This document shows, one piece after another, positions 47,996 through 49,979 of a stretch of 49,979 bases of DNA. A program made the position numbers and the translations under genes. Source of the stretch: Liquorilactobacillus mali (lineage in GTDB: Bacteria > Bacillota > Bacilli > Lactobacillales > Lactobacillaceae); the NCBI RefSeq assembly GCF_001437155.1, contig NZ_JQAR01000005.1, positions 75,222 through 125,200 on the forward strand, in the 5' to 3' direction. Within the stretch, counting starts at the first letter, position 1. Each line of letters opens with the position of its first letter. Under the pieces are notes generated by a model that was given only the letters and a program-made list of their open reading frames with translations, was not told the origin of the DNA and made no database searches.

Positions 47996-48651
47996 TGAGT
48001 AAAAGAATTATTTTTATTCGTCACGGCAAAACAGAATGGAATGTTGAGGGACGTCTACAAGGTGCGCATGGTGATAGTCCCCTCATATATACTCCAGAAA
48101 TTCAATCTGATCTAAAGGCACTCGCTGCTTACTTGAAACTATTTAGCATTTCGGCTGTATACTCCAGTCCACTCAAACGAGCATATAAAACGGCATCATT
48201 ACTTTCTTCACAAATTTCTGCAGATATTCAAGTGATTACTGATCCCGGTTTGGCAGAAATTTCTTTTGGCTTTTTTGAAGGCCTTAAGAAAGAAAATTTA
48301 CTAACAGACTATCCTGTTGAATTTGATTTATTGTCTTCTAGAACAGATGATATTCGTCTTCAGAAATTAGGAGTCGAATCCTTTTTAAATGCCCAAAAAA
48401 GATTTTGCAAGTCAATTGATGACATTACCGAAAAAATGAATGGTAATCAGACTTGCCTTGTGGTCTCACATGGTGCAATCAGTCAACTAGGTATTCAGCG
48501 TTTGACTAATAATAACAATCTCGGCGGGCTTTCAAATCTATCTTTATCACAGGTTGTTGAGCAAAGTGGGCATTACATTATTGAAAAATATAATGAAACT
48601 GCTTTTTTAACTCATCCTGTAATTCATCAAAAAAATACTTCAATTAAATAG
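47995..48651 (+). CDS. Histidine phosphatase (phosphoglycerate mutase) family protein
   Basis: 218 residues with IRHGKTEWN (RHG motif, catalytic His about residue 10), YSSPLKRAYKTA, LAEISFGFFEG and VVSHGAISQL. This is the broad-specificity phosphatase branch rather than true dPGM. Its ATG shares a base with the stop of the preceding phosphosulfolactate-synthase-like gene (TAATG), so the two are translationally coupled. It may dephosphorylate that product, standing in for ComB; inference only. Confidence 0.85.
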   Translation: MSKRIIFIRHGKTEWNVEGRLQGAHGDSPLIYTPEIQSDLKALAAYLKLFSISAVYSSPLKRAYKTASLLSSQISADIQVITDPGLAEISFGFFEGLKKENLLTDYPVEFDLLSSRTDDIRLQKLGVESFLNAQKRFCKSIDDITEKMNGNQTCLVVSHGAISQLGIQRLTNNNNLGGLSNLSLSQVVEQSGHYIIEKYNETAFLTHPVIHQKNTSIK

Positions 48652-48902
48652 TTTCACAAAGAAGAGATGCCAATGAAGAAACGCTGCATGAAAAACTTGC
48701 TCTAAGCACTCTGAATTAAACAAAGATTATCACTCCAAGGAATAACGGTATAATTTATCATGAATACAACTTTCTTTTTTAAATAATTAGGGTCTTACAT
48801 CTATAAATTTACAGCAACCACCTTAAATTATTTTTGCAGCTAGCATTTAATTCACTAAGTGTATATAATAGAAAAGTTAATTCTTATAGGAGGTCTCCGG
48901 TA
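48652..48902. other. Intergenic region before asparaginase
   Basis: About 250 bases. TATAAT hexamers lie at 48750-48755 and 48862-48867; the second is 35 bases from the SD GGAGG and is the likely -10 of the asparaginase gene. No gene or strong terminator is seen. Confidence 0.45.
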
Positions 48903-49877
48903 ATGAAAACAATACTCATATTACATACTGGTGGTACGATTGCAATGTCACAAAATGAAGATGGTGGCGTTGCTCCTAGTAGTGCTAATCCACTGGATAC
49001 ATTTAAGAATCCCTTTATTGGTAAACTCAATCTGATTACAGAGGATGTGTTTAATCTGCCCTCTCCTCATATTGGTCCTGCTGAAATGCTAATACTAGAA
49101 AAAAGAATACTGCAGGCCGCATCTGAAGACGTTGATGGTGTTGTCGTTACCCACGGAACAGATACACTTGAAGAAACAGCATATTTTCTTGATTTAACTG
49201 TTCCGAACGACTTTCCTGTAGTTGTGACAGGTGCAATGCGTTCTGCAAATGAAATTGGATCTGATGGACTACACAATTTTCAAACCGCAATTCAAACTGC
49301 AGCAAGCGACGAAGCAAAAAACAAAGGTGTTCTAGTTGTAATGAATGACGAAATCCACACTGCCCGTTATGTTACAAAGACTCATACTACTAATGTCGCA
49401 ACCTTCCGTACACCCACATTCGGTCCAATTGGACTAGTAACTAAAAATCGTGTTCTCTTCTACGAACAGCTGCTACTTAATGATTATCATCCAATTGATC
49501 ATGTTGTAAATCATGTCTACCTCATAAAGGCGTACGCCGGGATGGATCCAGAAATGTTGGAGTTTATGGATAATGAAAAAACAAACGGAATTGTAATCGA
49601 GGCTCTGGGTGCCGGTAACTTACCTCCGAGTGTTCTTCCTGCACTCAAGAAGTTACTTGCTCGTAAAATACCGATTGTGTTAGTATCACGCTGCTTCAAC
49701 GGAATTGCTCAAGAAGTCTATTCATATAATGGCGGCGGAATCCAATTAAGCAACTTGGGAATCACATTTTGTCATGGCTTAAATGGACAGAAGGCTCGCA
49801 TTAAATTATTAGTTGGGCTCAGCGCTAATCTTTCAACTACTGAACTAACTGACTTTTTAAGTGACGCTGTTTCATAA
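48903..49877 (+). CDS. ansA: Type I L-asparaginase
   Basis: It hydrolyses L-asparagine to aspartate and ammonia in the cytoplasm. 324 residues with both catalytic threonine motifs: ILHTGGTIAMSQ at the N-terminus and VVTHGTDTLEETAYFLDL (about residues 80-97). Typical TGAMRSANEIGSDGLHNFQTAI follows. No signal peptide, so the cytoplasmic form. ATG 48903 has AGGAGG ten bases upstream; the frame's earlier ATG has no SD. A T-tailed terminator follows at the end of the window. Confidence 0.95.
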   Translation: MKTILILHTGGTIAMSQNEDGGVAPSSANPLDTFKNPFIGKLNLITEDVFNLPSPHIGPAEMLILEKRILQAASEDVDGVVVTHGTDTLEETAYFLDLTVPNDFPVVVTGAMRSANEIGSDGLHNFQTAIQTAASDEAKNKGVLVVMNDEIHTARYVTKTHTTNVATFRTPTFGPIGLVTKNRVLFYEQLLLNDYHPIDHVVNHVYLIKAYAGMDPEMLEFMDNEKTNGIVIEALGAGNLPPSVLPALKKLLARKIPIVLVSRCFNGIAQEVYSYNGGGIQLSNLGITFCHGLNGQKARIKLLVGLSANLSTTELTDFLSDAVS

Positions 49878-49936
49878 ATGTAGAACTTTTCTGCTAAACA
49901 TAAATAAATTTATTACAAAAAAGGGTTCTATAATAT

Positions 49937-49979
49937 TTGGTACTGATAGAAAAATCTTCTCTCAGTACCAATTTTGTTT
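49937..49979 (+). terminator. Terminator after asparaginase
   Basis: TTGGTACTGA and TCAGTACCAA are exact 10-base arms, followed by TTTTGTTT at the window edge. Confidence 0.8.

Overview
The window is a chromosomal core segment of a low-GC Gram-positive bacterium, almost certainly a member of the Lactobacillaceae. Gene order (uvrB-uvrA, rapZ-yvcK-whiA-clpP, hprK-lgt-gpsA-trxB-pgcA, ftsEX-prfB-secA-hpf-comF, groESL with ydiL/rex/ydiF/tsaD-rimI-tsaB) matches the Bacillus/Lactobacillus backbone. Strong GGAGG-type ribosome binding sites, CtsR and CIRCE heat-shock operators, HPr kinase, a folate ECF substrate protein behind a THF-type riboswitch, and many GTG/TTG starts all fit that family. I cannot name the genus with confidence.

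Layout. 1-455: non-coding, with a structured, terminator-ended stretch and then the CtsR operator and promoter of clpP. 1.2-31.2 kb: one long run of minus-strand genes. In transcription order from the right these are comFA-comFC, hpf, secA, prfB (with the RF2 programmed frameshift), ftsE-ftsX, a membrane PDZ gene with phoP-phoR, phoU, pspC-yvlD-hprK-lgt-gpsA-trxB, pgcA, niaR, pncB, uvrB-uvrA, luxS and rapZ-yvcK-whiA. 31.3-37.5 kb: yigZ on the plus strand (apparently without a normal start codon), then tagO, a KimA-type potassium importer, and groEL-groES on minus. 37.7-44.7 kb: ydiL, rex, ydiF, an accessory Nudix gene, and tsaD-rimI-tsaB. 45-49.9 kb: riboswitch-controlled folT, an unknown membrane protein, a two-gene unit of a phosphosulfolactate-synthase-like enzyme plus a histidine phosphatase, and a type I asparaginase.

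How the genes work together. There is a protein-quality group: clpP under CtsR, groESL and ydiL beside CIRCE elements, plus secA and trxB. A cell-envelope group covers lgt, tagO, pgcA, yvcK/rapZ/whiA and ftsEX. A regulation group covers hprK, phoPR/phoU, rex and niaR. NiaR sits directly beside its likely target pncB, and a near-palindrome overlaps a candidate pncB promoter. The Pst phosphate transporter genes that often lie between phoR and phoU are absent here.

Most of the window is conserved housekeeping DNA, and I see no CRISPR array, prophage, transposase, rRNA or tRNA. The points most worth a second look are: the phosphosulfolactate-synthase/phosphatase pair in a lactic acid bacterium; the divergent Nudix protein that resembles eukaryotic NUDT22 in layout; the AUC-type start inferred for yigZ; two CIRCE elements in the groES-ydiL gap; an IR at the rex promoter; the niaR-pncB dyad; the structured sequence at 1-231; and a family of four near-identical hairpin terminators.
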